This document shows, in pieces, positions 35,373 through 45,254 of a DNA stretch of 64,000 bases. Source of the DNA: Komagataeibacter xylinus (lineage in GTDB: Bacteria > Pseudomonadota > Alphaproteobacteria > Acetobacterales > Acetobacteraceae); NCBI RefSeq assembly GCF_031081985.1, contig NZ_JARWSK010000004.1, positions 124,001 to 188,000 of the forward strand. Direction: 5' to 3'. The translations under genes were made by a program, and so were the position numbers. Within the stretch, counting starts at the first letter, position 1. Each line of letters starts with the position of its first letter. Below the pieces are notes generated by a model that made no database searches, was not told the origin of the DNA, and worked only from the letters and a program-made list of their open reading frames with translations.

Positions 35373-35452
35373 AAGGTTTTCCGGATGCCGCCTTTTCAAA
35401 AAGGCGGCGTTCTTTCGAAGCTTTTTGAAAAAAGCTTCACCAGAAACTTCTG
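35371..35452 (-). repeat. repeat family copy B
   Basis: About 82 bp directly after the DUF3465 gene stop and 1 bp before the ynfA stop. On the - strand it reads outer CAGAAGTTTCTGG, a hairpin GAAGCTTTTTTCAAAAAGCTTC, then a GCCGCCTTTTTGAAAAGGCGGC hairpin, ending CCGGAAAACC. Orientation is opposite to copy C, so the two copies flank ynfA as inverted repeats. Confidence 0.85.
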
Positions 35453-35453
35453 C

Positions 35454-35783
35454 TCAGGGATGGGCGCGCGGGGCGAGCAGGATCAGTGCAGCCCCCGCAA
35501 GGCAGATTGCAGCGCCGAGTATGTCCCACCGGTCAGGCGGCAGCCCTTCGACCAGCCAGGACCACACCAGGCTGGCCACGATGTACACACCGCCATAAAT
35601 GGCATAGGCCCGGCCCGCATTGTCAGCGGGGCTGAAGGTCAGCAACCATGCAAACAGCACCAGCGACAGGCAGCCCGGCACCAGCACGAGCGGCGAGCGG
35701 CCAAGGCGCATCCAGGCCCAGAAACAGAAACAGCCGCCAATTTCGGCAAACGCTGCGGGAATGTAGATGGCGGCGGTCAGCAT
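35454..35783 (-). CDS. ynfA: UPF0060 (YnfA) family membrane protein
   Basis: 109 residues with four hydrophobic helices. The family signature is [16 protein letters not shown] near the N-terminus, then [41 protein letters not shown]. YnfA proteins resemble small multidrug resistance transporters (EmrE-like) in size and fold, and act as inner-membrane dimers; the substrate here is unknown. It is flanked by inverted repeat copies B and C and is the only gene between them. Confidence 0.94.
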   Translation of the reverse strand: MLTAAIYIPAAFAEIGGCFCFWAWMRLGRSPLVLVPGCLSLVLFAWLLTFSPADNAGRAYAIYGGVYIVASLVWSWLVEGLPPDRWDILGAAICLAGAALILLAPRAHP

Positions 35784-35805
35784 GGCACCCTTACAGGAAA
35801 CAATC

Positions 35806-35876
35806 AGAAGTTTTTGGTAAAGCTTTTTTCAAAAAGCTTTGAAAGAAGCAGCCTTTTTGAAAAAGGCAGCACCCCT
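35806..35876 (+). repeat. repeat family copy C, slightly truncated
   Basis: About 70 bp reading CAGAAGTTTTTGG, hairpin AAAGCTTTTTTCAAAAAGCTTT, then GCAGCCTTTTTGAAAAAGGCAGC, ending CACCC, where it meets the clpA terminator. It faces copy B across ynfA. The right outer arm (CCAAAAACTTT in copy D) is missing. Confidence 0.82.
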
Positions 35877-35906
35877 AAAAAAACAGGAGCCATTTCTGGC
35901 TCCTGT
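35876..35906 (-). terminator. Rho-independent terminator of clpA
   Basis: On the - strand, 27 bp after the clpA stop: ACAGGAGCCA stem (35897-35906 with 35883-35892), a 4-nt loop and a run of seven U (35876-35882). Classical intrinsic terminator. Confidence 0.9.
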
Positions 35907-35933
35907 CTTGTTCTCAGGCTGGGTGGATAACCT

Positions 35934-38264
35934 TCAGTCAGCGGCTTCGGCTTCGCGGGTGCTGTCGCCTTCATCACCCTCGGTGGAATCACTTTCCACC
36001 TGCGAGATGTATTCAAAGTCAAGCTTGCCATCCTTGAGCGTGATCTTGGCCACCCCGCCCTTGGTCAGCTTGCCGAACAAGAGTTCCTCGGCCAGCGGCT
36101 TCTTGATGTTTTCCTGAATGACACGGCCCAGCGGGCGCGCGCCATACAGGCGGTCGTAACCGCGTTCTGCCAGCCATTCCCGCGCGGCGGACGAGATCTC
36201 GATCATCACGTTGCGATCGGCCAGCTGGGCCTCAAGCTGGAAGATGAACTTCTCCACCACCCGGTCCACCACATGCGGCGACAGGTTGGCGAACGGGATG
36301 ATCGCATCAAGCCGGTTGCGGAACTCCGGCGTGAACAGGCGCTTGATCGCATCCTCGTCCTCGCCTTCGCGACTGGTGCGGCCAAAGCCGATGGCCTCCT
36401 TGCTCAGGTCGGCAGCCCCCGCGTTCGTGGTCATGATCAGCACCACGTTGCGGAAATCGACCGTCTTGCCGTTATGGTCGGTCAGCCGCCCATGGTCCAT
36501 CACCTGCAGCAACACGTTATACAGGTCCTGATGCGCCTTCTCGATTTCATCAAGCAGCAGGACCGCATGCGGGTGCTGGTCGATGGCATCGGTCAGCAGG
36601 CCACCCTGGTCAAAACCGACATAGCCCGGCGGCGCGCCGATCAGCCGCGAGATCGAATGCCGCTCCATGTATTCCGACATGTCGAAACGGATCAGCTCGA
36701 TGCCCAGCGTTGCCGCAAGCTGCTTGGCCACTTCCGTCTTGCCCACGCCGGTAGGGCCGGAGAAGAGGTAGTTGCCAATCGGCTTTTCCGGGTCGCGCAG
36801 CCCCGCGCGGGACAGCTTGATCGCCGCCGTCAGGGCCTCGATCGCCTTGTCCTGCCCGTAGACCATGCCCTTGAGGTCACGCTCGAGCGAACGCAGGGTT
36901 TCCTTGTCGTCCGACGAGACGCTCTTGGGCGGGATGCGGGCGATCTTCGCCACGATGTCTTCCACATCCTTCAGCGTCACGGTCTTGCGGCGGCGGTTCT
37001 CGGGCACCAGCATGCGCGAGGCGCCCACCTCGTCAATCACGTCGATGGCCTTGTCGGGCAGCTTGCGGTCGTGGATGTATTTGGCGGCGAGTTCCACCGC
37101 CCCACGGATCGCATCATCGGTGTAGCGCACCTTGTGGTGCTTCTCGTAATTGACCTTGAGGCCGCGCAGGATCTTGACCGCATCCTCGACCGAAGGCTCC
37201 GCCACGTCGATCTTCTGGAACCGGCGCACGAGTGCGCGGTCCTTCTCGAAGTGCTGGCGGTATTCCTTGTAGGTGGTGGACCCCATGCAGCGCAGCGTGC
37301 CTGCGGCCAGCGCGGGCTTGAGCAGGTTGGAGGCATCCATCGCCCCGCCCGAGGTGGCACCCGCGCCAATCACGGTGTGGATCTCGTCAATGAACAGGAT
37401 CGAGCCGGGATTGTTGTCGAGTTCGGTCACGACCGCCTTCAGCCGCTCCTCGAAGTCACCACGGTAGCGGGTGCCGGCAAGCAGCGCGCCCATGTCGAGC
37501 GAGTAGATGGTGGCGTTGAGCAGCACTTCAGGCACGTCGCCTTCAACGATGCGCTTGGCCAGCCCCTCGGCAATGGCGGTCTTGCCTACGCCGGGGTCGC
37601 CCACATAGAGCGGGTTGTTCTTGGTGCGGCGGCACAGGATCTGGATCGTGCGCTCGATTTCAGAGTCGCGGCCGATCAGCGGGTCGACCTTGCCTTCCTG
37701 CGCCTTGTCATTGAGGTTGGTGCAGTAGGTGGACAGCGCATCCTGGTTCTTCTGCCCGGTCTTGCCGCGTTCCTCGCTCTCGCCGCCTTCGGGCGGGCTG
37801 CCCGCCACGGGGCGGCGCGTCGAGCGGTCGGGTGCCTTGGCAATGCCGTGGGAGATGAAGTTGACCGCGTCCAGCCGGGTCATGTCCTGCAACTGCAGGA
37901 AATACACGGCATGGCTCTCGCGCTCGGCAAACAGGGCCACGAGCACGTTGGCCCCGGTCACCTCGTCGCGCCCGGTGGACTGCACGTGAATGGCCGCGCG
38001 CTGGATCACGCGCTGGAAGGCGGCAGTGGGCTTGGGGTCAACGGTGCGGTCAGCCGCCAGCCCTGCCAGATCCTTGTCGAGAAAGTCGGTCAGGTCGGTG
38101 CGCAGCTTGTTCAGGTCGACCCCGCAGGCGCGGAACACCGTTACGGCATCCGGGTCGTCGATCAGGGCGAGGAGGAGGTGTTCAAGCGTTGCGTATTCGT
38201 GCCGGCGGTCGCCGGCCAGTGTCAGCGCACGGTGAAGCGTCTGTTCAAGATTACGTGACAACAT
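35934..38264 (-). CDS. clpA: ATP-dependent Clp protease ATP-binding subunit ClpA
   Basis: 776-residue AAA+ unfoldase that feeds substrates to ClpP. The N-terminal Clp_N repeats ([29 protein letters not shown]) are followed by AAA module 1 with [13 protein letters not shown], and module 2 with [13 protein letters not shown], and a ClpB-D2-type C-terminal domain. The C-terminus has an acidic Ser/Glu-rich tail. ATG 38264 is chosen because AAGGAG lies 9 nt upstream; a longer version adds seven residues. It is preceded on the same strand by clpS, the adaptor, as in other Proteobacteria. Confidence 0.97.
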   Translation of the reverse strand: MLSRNLEQTLHRALTLAGDRRHEYATLEHLLLALIDDPDAVTVFRACGVDLNKLRTDLTDFLDKDLAGLAADRTVDPKPTAAFQRVIQRAAIHVQSTGRDEVTGANVLVALFAERESHAVYFLQLQDMTRLDAVNFISHGIAKAPDRSTRRPVAGSPPEGGESEERGKTGQKNQDALSTYCTNLNDKAQEGKVDPLIGRDSEIERTIQILCRRTKNNPLYVGDPGVGKTAIAEGLAKRIVEGDVPEVLLNATIYSLDMGALLAGTRYRGDFEERLKAVVTELDNNPGSILFIDEIHTVIGAGATSGGAMDASNLLKPALAAGTLRCMGSTTYKEYRQHFEKDRALVRRFQKIDVAEPSVEDAVKILRGLKVNYEKHHKVRYTDDAIRGAVELAAKYIHDRKLPDKAIDVIDEVGASRMLVPENRRRKTVTLKDVEDIVAKIARIPPKSVSSDDKETLRSLERDLKGMVYGQDKAIEALTAAIKLSRAGLRDPEKPIGNYLFSGPTGVGKTEVAKQLAATLGIELIRFDMSEYMERHSISRLIGAPPGYVGFDQGGLLTDAIDQHPHAVLLLDEIEKAHQDLYNVLLQVMDHGRLTDHNGKTVDFRNVVLIMTTNAGAADLSKEAIGFGRTSREGEDEDAIKRLFTPEFRNRLDAIIPFANLSPHVVDRVVEKFIFQLEAQLADRNVMIEISSAAREWLAERGYDRLYGARPLGRVIQENIKKPLAEELLFGKLTKGGVAKITLKDGKLDFEYISQVESDSTEGDEGDSTREAEAAD

Positions 38265-38425
38265 GCCGAGACGCTCCTTTTCCAAGAGGGGCCACCAGGG
38301 CCCCGGAGATCATAACCGGTAAGCCAGGACAATCCTTGCCCTGTTGCGATGGAAATGCCAGCACAAAATGCCATGGAACGCGATCGGGTCGCGACGGGGG
38401 CGGGAAGATGCGCTTGCGCGTGGGC

Positions 38426-38857
38426 TCAGTCCTTTTCAATCGTGCATTGCAGCGGGTGCTGGTTCTGGCGCGCGAGGTCCATCACCTGTGTTACCTTGGT
38501 TTCGGCAACCTCGTACGTAAAGACCCCGCACACGCCCACGCCACGTTTGTGAACGTGGAGCATGATGTCGGTCGCTTCCTCGCGGTTTTTCTGGAAAAAG
38601 CGCTCGAGCACATGCACCACGAATTCCATGGGCGTGTAGTCGTCATTGAGCATCAGCACCTTGTACATTGCCGGCTTGCGGGTCTGTGGCCGGGTGCGGA
38701 TGACCACGTCGATCATGCCGTCATCATTGCCCGGCGGCGAGTCCTGCCCGCCGTTACGGCGTGGGGGCGTATTGCCGCCATGCCCATGCGGGCGCGGTCT
38801 GTCCGCGCGAGGTGGGTGCGCGGGGTGGGGCAGGGAAGCGTGAGCAATAGCAGACAT
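38426..38857 (-). CDS. clpS: ATP-dependent Clp protease adaptor ClpS
   Basis: Adaptor delivering N-end rule substrates to ClpA. The C-terminal ClpS core ([53 protein letters not shown]) is complete, including the D-D pair and the substrate-binding pocket region. Before it lies an extension of about 60 residues rich in Pro, His and Arg ([17 protein letters not shown]). I use ATG 38857 (143 residues); ATG codons at 38869, 38929 and 38950 are in frame, and no RBS is decisive. It is 161 bp upstream of clpA. Confidence 0.9.
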   Translation of the reverse strand: MSAIAHASLPHPAHPPRADRPRPHGHGGNTPPRRNGGQDSPPGNDDGMIDVVIRTRPQTRKPAMYKVLMLNDDYTPMEFVVHVLERFFQKNREEATDIMLHVHKRGVGVCGVFTYEVAETKVTQVMDLARQNQHPLQCTIEKD

Positions 38858-39118
38858 GACAGGTACCATATTGGAACTTTGCGGCCAGTTGAAAGGGGCG
38901 CGCGCCGGGGCGCCGGGATTTTTTTGCATGTGCCCCTGGTTCCCCTGCATTCACGTTTATGGAATGGCAAGGATATAAATACGCTCTGGACGAATAGAAA
39001 ACCTTTCTTTTAGAATGGTTGCAGCCAAGCAACCCGTGAATGGATGGAGGGGTGACGGGTAACGCCCGTGCGCCCGAAGCCGTATGATGATCATTGCACG
39101 CGCAGGTTTCACCATCTC

Positions 39119-40246
39119 ATGAGCCGTTTATCCACTACCTGTTTTTCCCGCCTCGGGGTTACTGCCACCGTGGGGCTGTGTGTCGGCCTTGGGGGCATGC
39201 ACGCGGCAAGGGCACAATATGTGGGGCAGGTCAGCTCCATCGTGGTGGATGCCCGCACCGGGGCCGTGCTGTCGCAGCAGGATTCGGACCTGCGCCGCTA
39301 CCCCGCCAGCCTTACCAAGCTGATGACGCTCTACCTTGCTTTCAAGGCCGTGCGCTCGGGGCAGGTTGCATTCAATCAGGAAATTCCGGTCTCGATCCAT
39401 GCCGCCTCGATGGAGCCATCAAGGCTTGGCCTGCGTCCGGGGTCGCAGCTTACGGTGGAGCAGGCAGTGCTCGCGCTGGTCACCAAGTCCGCCAATGATG
39501 CGGCCTGCGCGTTGGGCGAGTTCCTTGGCGGTGGCGACGAGACCCGCTTCGCCGCGATGATGACGCGCGAGGCCGGCAGGCTGGGCATGTATGATACCGT
39601 GTTCCGCAACGCATCGGGCCTGCCCAACCCCGAGCAGATGACATCGGCGCGTGACCTCGCCACCCTGGCGCGCCACCTGATCGTGGATTATGGCGAGTAC
39701 TACCATTACTTTGCGGTGCCCGGCTTCTATTTTCACGGGCATGACGTGCCCAACCATGACCCGATGCTTGGCGCCTATCCCGGCGCCGATGGCCTCAAGA
39801 CCGGTTATACCGATGAGGCGGGGCATAACCTCGTGACCTCCGCCGTGCGCGACAACGTGCGCCTGATCGGCGTGGTGATGGGGGCGAAGTCCAACACGCG
39901 GCGCAATACCACCATGGCCGCCCTGCTCGATGCCAGTTTCGATGCCGAGGGCGTGGCCCCCGTGGCGCGTCCCGCCATGCGGCCGCTGCTGCTGGCGCGT
40001 GCGGGCGGCAGGTCGGTTGCCGGGCGCCATGGCATGACGCTGGCCTCAGCCCGCCTGAGGGGCACGACGGCGGATGAAGTGGCCGAGGCCCCGGCCATTC
40101 CCGCCTCTTACACCCGCATCCGGCGCGGGCATGGCACGGTGGTGCATGTACATCCCGCACCGGCGCCTGTGCATGCCCATGTGCATCTGGTCAGCATGGG
40201 GCATGTGGCGCACACCACGCATGCGCGCGCCAAGTCACGAAGCTGA
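39119..40246 (+). CDS. D-alanyl-D-alanine carboxypeptidase (PBP5/6-type, S11) with His-rich tail
   Basis: 375 residues from ATG 39119. The signal peptide (VTATVGLCVGLGGMHAARA) precedes the penicillin-binding domain with Ser64-x-x-Lys67 in SLTKLM, the SAN triad (KSANDAAC) and KTG in GLKTGYTDEAG. It trims the D-Ala from peptidoglycan pentapeptides in the periplasm. After the catalytic domain there is a Pro/His-rich tail with many His residues (GTVVHVHPAPAPVHAHVHL) instead of the usual C-terminal amphipathic membrane anchor. Divergent from clpS. Confidence 0.9.
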   Translation: MSRLSTTCFSRLGVTATVGLCVGLGGMHAARAQYVGQVSSIVVDARTGAVLSQQDSDLRRYPASLTKLMTLYLAFKAVRSGQVAFNQEIPVSIHAASMEPSRLGLRPGSQLTVEQAVLALVTKSANDAACALGEFLGGGDETRFAAMMTREAGRLGMYDTVFRNASGLPNPEQMTSARDLATLARHLIVDYGEYYHYFAVPGFYFHGHDVPNHDPMLGAYPGADGLKTGYTDEAGHNLVTSAVRDNVRLIGVVMGAKSNTRRNTTMAALLDASFDAEGVAPVARPAMRPLLLARAGGRSVAGRHGMTLASARLRGTTADEVAEAPAIPASYTRIRRGHGTVVHVHPAPAPVHAHVHLVSMGHVAHTTHARAKSRS

Positions 40247-40381
40247 CAGCACGCGCCGCAGGGTATAGAAGGCACGATTATCCATCCGGCGTGGCTGGCA
40301 GGCGGGTCAGGCGTGTTCCTGTTGTCCCTCTCATGACTGCGGGCGGGTGGTCATGCACAGATGACAGGAAAGGTTAGCGGC

Positions 40382-41188
40382 ATGGAAGGCGATATGCACG
40401 GCGGCGCGGTAAAGATTCACACGCCGGAAGATTTCGTGGGCATGCGGGCGGCAGGCCAGCTTGCCGCCCGCACGCTCGACATGATCACCCCGCATGTGCG
40501 CGAGGGTGTGACCACGGCGGAACTTGACCGCCTGATCCATGATTACATGGTTGCCAATGGCGCGGTGCCCGCCACGCTGGGCTATCGCGGCTATCCGGCC
40601 TCAAGCTGCATTTCGATCAATCATGTCGTCTGTCACGGCATTCCGGGCGAAAAGACGCTGAAGGATGGCGACATCCTCAACATTGACGTGACCGTCATCC
40701 TTGATGGCTGGTACGGTGATACGAGCCGGATGTACACCGTGGGCAAGGTCAAGCTGCGCGCGCAGAAGCTGATCGAGGCAACCTACGAATCCCTCATGCT
40801 GGCCATTGATGCCGTGCGCCCCGGCGCCACGCTGGGCGATATCGGGCATATTATCCAGACCTATGCCGAGGCGCGGCGCTTTTCGGTGGTGCGCGATTTC
40901 TGCGGGCATGGAATCGGGCGTACCTTCCACGCGCCGCCCAACGTGCTGCATTACGGCAACCCTGGCGAGGACCTGGTGCTGCGTCCGGGCATGTTCTTCA
41001 CCATCGAGCCCATGCTCAATATCGGCCGCCCGGATGTGAAGATCCTTGAAGACGGATGGACCGCCGTCACCCGCGACCGCTCGCTGTCCGCCCAGTTCGA
41101 GCACATGATGGGCGTGACAGAAGACGGGTGCGAGGTCTTTACCCTCTCGCCCGCAGGCTATACCTGTCCGCCTTACACGCAGGCCTGA
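40382..41188 (+). CDS. map: methionine aminopeptidase, type I
   Basis: Removes initiator Met from nascent proteins. 268 residues from ATG 40382, placed by AGGAAAGG upstream; alternatives at 40361 and 40394 exist. The metal-ligand pattern is intact: Asp in DGDILNIDVTVILDGWYGDTSRM, His in GHGIGRTFHAPPNVLHYG, and Glu in TIEPMLNIG and SAQFEHMMGVTEDG. The N-terminal Zn-finger of eukaryotic forms is absent, as expected. Confidence 0.96.
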   Translation: MEGDMHGGAVKIHTPEDFVGMRAAGQLAARTLDMITPHVREGVTTAELDRLIHDYMVANGAVPATLGYRGYPASSCISINHVVCHGIPGEKTLKDGDILNIDVTVILDGWYGDTSRMYTVGKVKLRAQKLIEATYESLMLAIDAVRPGATLGDIGHIIQTYAEARRFSVVRDFCGHGIGRTFHAPPNVLHYGNPGEDLVLRPGMFFTIEPMLNIGRPDVKILEDGWTAVTRDRSLSAQFEHMMGVTEDGCEVFTLSPAGYTCPPYTQA

Positions 41189-41240
41189 TGCACCACCCGT
41201 AAGGGCCAGACACGCCCGCAAGACCCAAAAGGAAACGCCC

Positions 41241-43016
41241 ATGCCTTCTGCCCGTGGCCTGCACTATCGCGCGCTTCTTCTTTCATGCCTTGTCGCCGCC
41301 CTGCCGGTGGCGGGGCAGGCCGCGGTGGTGGACCCGCTGGCATTTGAAAATACGCAGGGCGGCCAGGCCATCGGCATGGCCCCCACGCCGGGGCACAATG
41401 GCATGGTGGTCGTGGCACAGGACCTGGCTGCGCATGTGGGGGCCGATATCCTCGCGCGCGGCGGCAACGCGGTCGATGCCGCCGTTGCGGTGGGCTACGC
41501 CATGGCGGTGGTCTATCCCGCTGCGGGTAATATTGGCGGCGGAGGGTTCATGACCCTGCGCCTGCCGGACGGGCAGGCCACTTTCATCGATTTTCGTGAG
41601 CATGCGCCAGGGGCGGCCACGGCCACCATGTATCAGGATGCAGCGGGCCACGTCATTGCCGATGCGTCCACCAAGGGGTGGAAAGCCGTTGCCATTCCCG
41701 GCACCGTGGCGGGGCTGGAACAGGTGCATGACAGGTGGGGCAAGCTGCCGCGCGCCGATGTGATGGCGCCCGCCATAACGCTGGCGCGTGACGGCTTCAT
41801 CCTCAAGCCCAGCGATGTGGACCTGCTGCATACCTCCACGGCGGCTTTTGCCAAAGATCCTTATGCCAGCAAGATATTCCTGCACCCCGATGGCACGCCG
41901 CTCATGGCGGGCGAGCGGCTGGTGCAGTCTGACCTGGCCCGCACGCTCGAGCGGATCGCGCGCAAGGGGGCCAGCGGCTTTTATGAAGGGCCGGTGGCAA
42001 AAGAGATTGTCAGAAGCAGCGAGAAGGGCGGCGGCATCCTGTCGCGCAGGGATTTTGCCAGTTACCACACCCGCATGATGGCGCCGCTGACCTGCGAGTA
42101 CCGCGGCTATCATATTGATACCGCACCACCCCCAAGCGGCGGCGGTGTGGCGCTGTGCGAGATGCTCAACATCCTGTCGGGCTACGACATGCACGCGCTC
42201 GGCCTGCACACGGCCGCAAGCGTGCAGCGCGAGGTCGAGGCCATGCGCCACGCCTATGCCGACCGGCAGGACCTTGGCGACCCCGCCTTCGTCAATAACC
42301 CGATCAGCCACCTGACCGATCCGGGTTACGCGGCACAGGTGCGCCAGTACCTGCCGCTCAACCATGCTGTTTCTTCCGCCAGCCTGCGCCCCGGCCAGCC
42401 TGAAGGCGAGAAGGAGGAAACCACGCATTATTCCATCGCCGACCAGTCGGGCATGACGGTGGCGGTGACCTATACGCTCAATGGCTGGTTTGGCGCGGGC
42501 GTGGTGGCGGGCGGCACCGGCGTGGTCATGAATGACGAGATGGATGATTTCGCCACCCGGCCGGGCGAGCCGAACATGTTCGGCATCGTGGGCAGCCAGG
42601 CCAATGCCATAGCGCCCGGCAAGACGCCGCTCTCCTCCATGGCGCCGACCATCATCTCGCATGATGGCCAGCCTGCCATGGTGCTTGGCAGCCCCGGTGG
42701 CTCGCGTATTCCCACCATCGTCCTGTCGGTGCTGACCGGCATGGTCGATTACGGGCTCGACGTGCAGCAGGCGGTCGACCTGCCGCGCATCCATGAACAG
42801 TGGCAGCCCGATGTGGTGCAGGTGGAGCACGGGGCGCTGTCGCCCGCAGTCATCCGCACGCTCACCCATGAAGGCTACAGGGTGGAAGAGCACGCGCCGT
42901 GGGGTGTCGCCGAGAGCATCCTTGTCGGTGGTCCGCGCATCGGCAAGGCGGGGCAGGCGCGTTATTATGGCGGGGCCGACCTGCGCCACCAGTCCGGTGC
43001 GGCTGTAGGGGAATAA
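41241..43016 (+). CDS. ggt: gamma-glutamyltransferase / glutathione hydrolase
   Basis: 591-residue periplasmic Ntn-hydrolase that cuts gamma-glutamyl bonds of glutathione. The signal peptide (ALLLSCLVAALPVAGQA) is followed by the large subunit with GGNAVDAAVAVGYAMAVVYP, GNIGGGGFM and the Arg block DFREHAPG. Autoprocessing should occur before Thr394 in ETTHYSIAD, giving the small subunit. The later PLSSMAPTI and GSPGGSRIP loops bind the glutamyl group. The start ATG 41241 lies 52 bp after map. Confidence 0.95.
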   Translation: MPSARGLHYRALLLSCLVAALPVAGQAAVVDPLAFENTQGGQAIGMAPTPGHNGMVVVAQDLAAHVGADILARGGNAVDAAVAVGYAMAVVYPAAGNIGGGGFMTLRLPDGQATFIDFREHAPGAATATMYQDAAGHVIADASTKGWKAVAIPGTVAGLEQVHDRWGKLPRADVMAPAITLARDGFILKPSDVDLLHTSTAAFAKDPYASKIFLHPDGTPLMAGERLVQSDLARTLERIARKGASGFYEGPVAKEIVRSSEKGGGILSRRDFASYHTRMMAPLTCEYRGYHIDTAPPPSGGGVALCEMLNILSGYDMHALGLHTAASVQREVEAMRHAYADRQDLGDPAFVNNPISHLTDPGYAAQVRQYLPLNHAVSSASLRPGQPEGEKEETTHYSIADQSGMTVAVTYTLNGWFGAGVVAGGTGVVMNDEMDDFATRPGEPNMFGIVGSQANAIAPGKTPLSSMAPTIISHDGQPAMVLGSPGGSRIPTIVLSVLTGMVDYGLDVQQAVDLPRIHEQWQPDVVQVEHGALSPAVIRTLTHEGYRVEEHAPWGVAESILVGGPRIGKAGQARYYGGADLRHQSGAAVGE

Positions 43017-43065
43017 GCGTGATTTTTTCATCCAGCCCCTTGTGCATGGGGCGGGTGTATGTGTT

Positions 43066-43160
43066 AGAACCCGCTCGGGAGATCGGTTGTAGACGGATAC
43101 CTTGCTAACCTGGTCAGGTCCGGAAGGAAGCAGCCGTAGTGAGTTTCGTCCGGGTTATGG
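43066..43160 (+). ncRNA. ffs: signal recognition particle RNA (4.5S, small bacterial type)
   Basis: The universally conserved SRP domain IV core is visible: GGTCAGGTCCGGAAGGAAGCAG (part of 43111-43132, with the GGAA tetraloop) flanked by matching strands. The outer stem pairs AACCCG (43068-43073) with CGGGTT (43151-43156). It lies immediately upstream of dnaX, its usual neighbour in Alphaproteobacteria. The exact ends are estimated. Confidence 0.93.
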
Positions 43161-43241
43161 CCGGTCTTTCATCTGAAACAAGTTTGTGTGTCGCCATCGC
43201 GCTGCGTACGTCATGGCCACTTCTCCAGCCCGGATGCATCA

Positions 43242-45239
43242 ATGACCGTTTCGTCGGATCAGGATCGTTCCGAGGAGGCCGGGCTGCCTGCACCGCCCGC
43301 AGATGGCCCCGGCCTGTTTGGTGACGCCCCGCCGCCACCGGCGCCGCCCGCCGTGGCGGATGCAGCACCCGCCGCACCCTACCGCGTGCTGGCCCGCAAA
43401 TATCGCCCCACCACATTTGATGACCTGATCGGCCAGGAAACTACTGTCCGCATCCTGCGCAACGCCTTTGCGCTCGGGCGCGTGGCGCATGCCTTCATGC
43501 TGACCGGCGTGCGTGGCGTGGGCAAGACCACCACGGCACGCATCATTGCCCGCGCGCTCAACTGCACCGGGCCTGATGGCAGGGGCGGCCCCACGGCGGA
43601 CCCGTGCGGCGTATGCCCCAACTGCGTGGCCATTCTCGCCGACCGCCACCCCGATGTGCTGGAGATGGATGCCGCCTCGCGCACCGGCGTGGATGACGTG
43701 CGCGAAATCATCGAGGCGACCCGCTTCCGCCCCATGCAGGGGCGCATGAAGGTCTTCATCATCGATGAGGTCCACATGCTCTCGCGCAACGCGTTCAACG
43801 CGCTGCTCAAGACGCTGGAGGAACCGCCGGCGCAGGTCACCTTCATCTTCGCCACGACCGAATTGCGCAAGGTGCCGGTCACGGTGCTGTCGCGGTGCCA
43901 GACCTTCGCGCTGCGCCGCGTGCCGCAGGTGGAGCTTGCCGCCCATTTCGACCGCGTGGCCCGGGCCGAAAACGTCACTTTCACCCCCGATGCGCTGGCC
44001 CTGATCGCGCGCGCTGCCGACGGCTCGGTGCGCGATGGGCTGTCGCTGCTCGATCAGGCCATAGCCCAGGGCACGCTTGATGGCGAGGGCGGCACGGACG
44101 CCGCCCCCATCGGGCTGGACCTCGTGGCGGGCATGCTGGGCCTGGCCGATCGTGGGCTGGTGTTCGACTTGCTCGATGCCGTGCTCGAAGGCCGCCCCGA
44201 ACGCGCGCTGGCCATTACCGGCGATGTGTATGAGCGTGGCAGCGATCTGGGCGTGATGCTGGGCGATGTGCTGGAACTGGTGCACACCGTCTCGCGCCTC
44301 AAGGCCATTCCCGCCCTGCGTGACAACCCCGAGATGCCCGAGGCCGAGCGCAGGCGCGGTTCTGCCCTGGCCGAGCGCGTGCCGGTGCCGGTGCTGGGCC
44401 GCACATGGCAGATGTTGCTCAAGGGCGTGGCTGAAGTCGAGCAGGCGCCAGACCGCAGGCAGGCCGCCGAGATGGTGCTGATCCGCCTGTGCTACGTGGC
44501 CGACCTGCCGCCGCCGGGTGATGTGGTGCGTCGCGTGCTGGGGCAGGATGCCTCGGCGGCACCCGTGCAGGCTTCGCCTTCGTCTGCCGCGCCCACGGGC
44601 GGCGGGGTGCAGGCAGGCGCATCCGCCAGTGTCACGGCGGGGCCTGATGGTGGTGGCAGCACGATCCGCATGGTGGCCAATGGCGGCGTGCGGGTTGATG
44701 TCGCGCCGCAGCACGCGCCCGATATGGGCCGGGTGGAGGAAACGGAGCTTGCGCCCGCACCCCGCACGTGGCGCGAGACCCTGGCCCTTGTGTCGGGGCG
44801 TGACGCCATGCTGCACGGCCATCTTTACCATGCGGTGCATCTTGTCGCGTTTGAGCCGCCGCTGATCACGATCCGGGTGGAGCGCAACAGCCTGCCCGGC
44901 CTGGCCCGGCGGCTCGAAACCTTCCTGCGCGAGATGACGGGCGATGCCACCTGGCAGGTCCGCCAGTCCGAGGAGGAAGGCGAGGCCACGATTGCAGAGC
45001 AGGGGGCCGAGATCATCGAGTTGCACCGCGCGCAGGCCGAGGCCCATCCGCTGGTGCAGGCGGTGCTTGCGGTCTTTCCCACCGCCCGGCTCGGCGCCGT
45101 GACCGACCACGCGCTTGATGATTACGGCCTGCCGCCAGAAGAGCTTGCGCTGGAAAGTCTGGCGCCGGATCTCGAATTCGCCCCTCTTGATGCCGATCTG
45201 GTAGAAGAGGACGATCTGGATGCAGATGATTTTGCCTGA
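43242..45239 (+). CDS. dnaX: DNA polymerase III subunit gamma/tau
   Basis: Clamp-loader ATPase of the replicative polymerase, about 665 residues from ATG 43242. After an acidic/Pro-rich N-terminal extension (about 50 residues) comes VLARKYRPTTFDDLIGQE, Walker A GVRGVGKTTTAR, a Zn-binding Cys set (CGVCPNC and others), DEVHMLSRNAFNALLKTLEEPP and the sensor FIFATTELRKVPVTVLSRCQ. The C-terminal tau region is acidic and ends DDLDADDFA. A longer frame from 43188 overlaps ffs less plausibly. It is first in the dnaX-ybaB-recR group. Confidence 0.96.
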   Translation: MTVSSDQDRSEEAGLPAPPADGPGLFGDAPPPPAPPAVADAAPAAPYRVLARKYRPTTFDDLIGQETTVRILRNAFALGRVAHAFMLTGVRGVGKTTTARIIARALNCTGPDGRGGPTADPCGVCPNCVAILADRHPDVLEMDAASRTGVDDVREIIEATRFRPMQGRMKVFIIDEVHMLSRNAFNALLKTLEEPPAQVTFIFATTELRKVPVTVLSRCQTFALRRVPQVELAAHFDRVARAENVTFTPDALALIARAADGSVRDGLSLLDQAIAQGTLDGEGGTDAAPIGLDLVAGMLGLADRGLVFDLLDAVLEGRPERALAITGDVYERGSDLGVMLGDVLELVHTVSRLKAIPALRDNPEMPEAERRRGSALAERVPVPVLGRTWQMLLKGVAEVEQAPDRRQAAEMVLIRLCYVADLPPPGDVVRRVLGQDASAAPVQASPSSAAPTGGGVQAGASASVTAGPDGGGSTIRMVANGGVRVDVAPQHAPDMGRVEETELAPAPRTWRETLALVSGRDAMLHGHLYHAVHLVAFEPPLITIRVERNSLPGLARRLETFLREMTGDATWQVRQSEEEGEATIAEQGAEIIELHRAQAEAHPLVQAVLAVFPTARLGAVTDHALDDYGLPPEELALESLAPDLEFAPLDADLVEEDDLDADDFA

Positions 45240-45254
45240 GGAGAAACACTGAAC

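Noticed and set aside
35385-35930. 181-codon frame through the repeats and ynfA antisense
   Set aside because: Consists of translated repeat sequence and the reverse of ynfA.
36273-38258. 661-codon open frame antisense to clpA
   Set aside because: High GC content leaves long antisense frames; it has no recognisable domain and mirrors the clpA codon pattern.
41283-43031. 582-codon frame antisense to ggt
   Set aside because: No family resemblance, and ggt is unambiguous.
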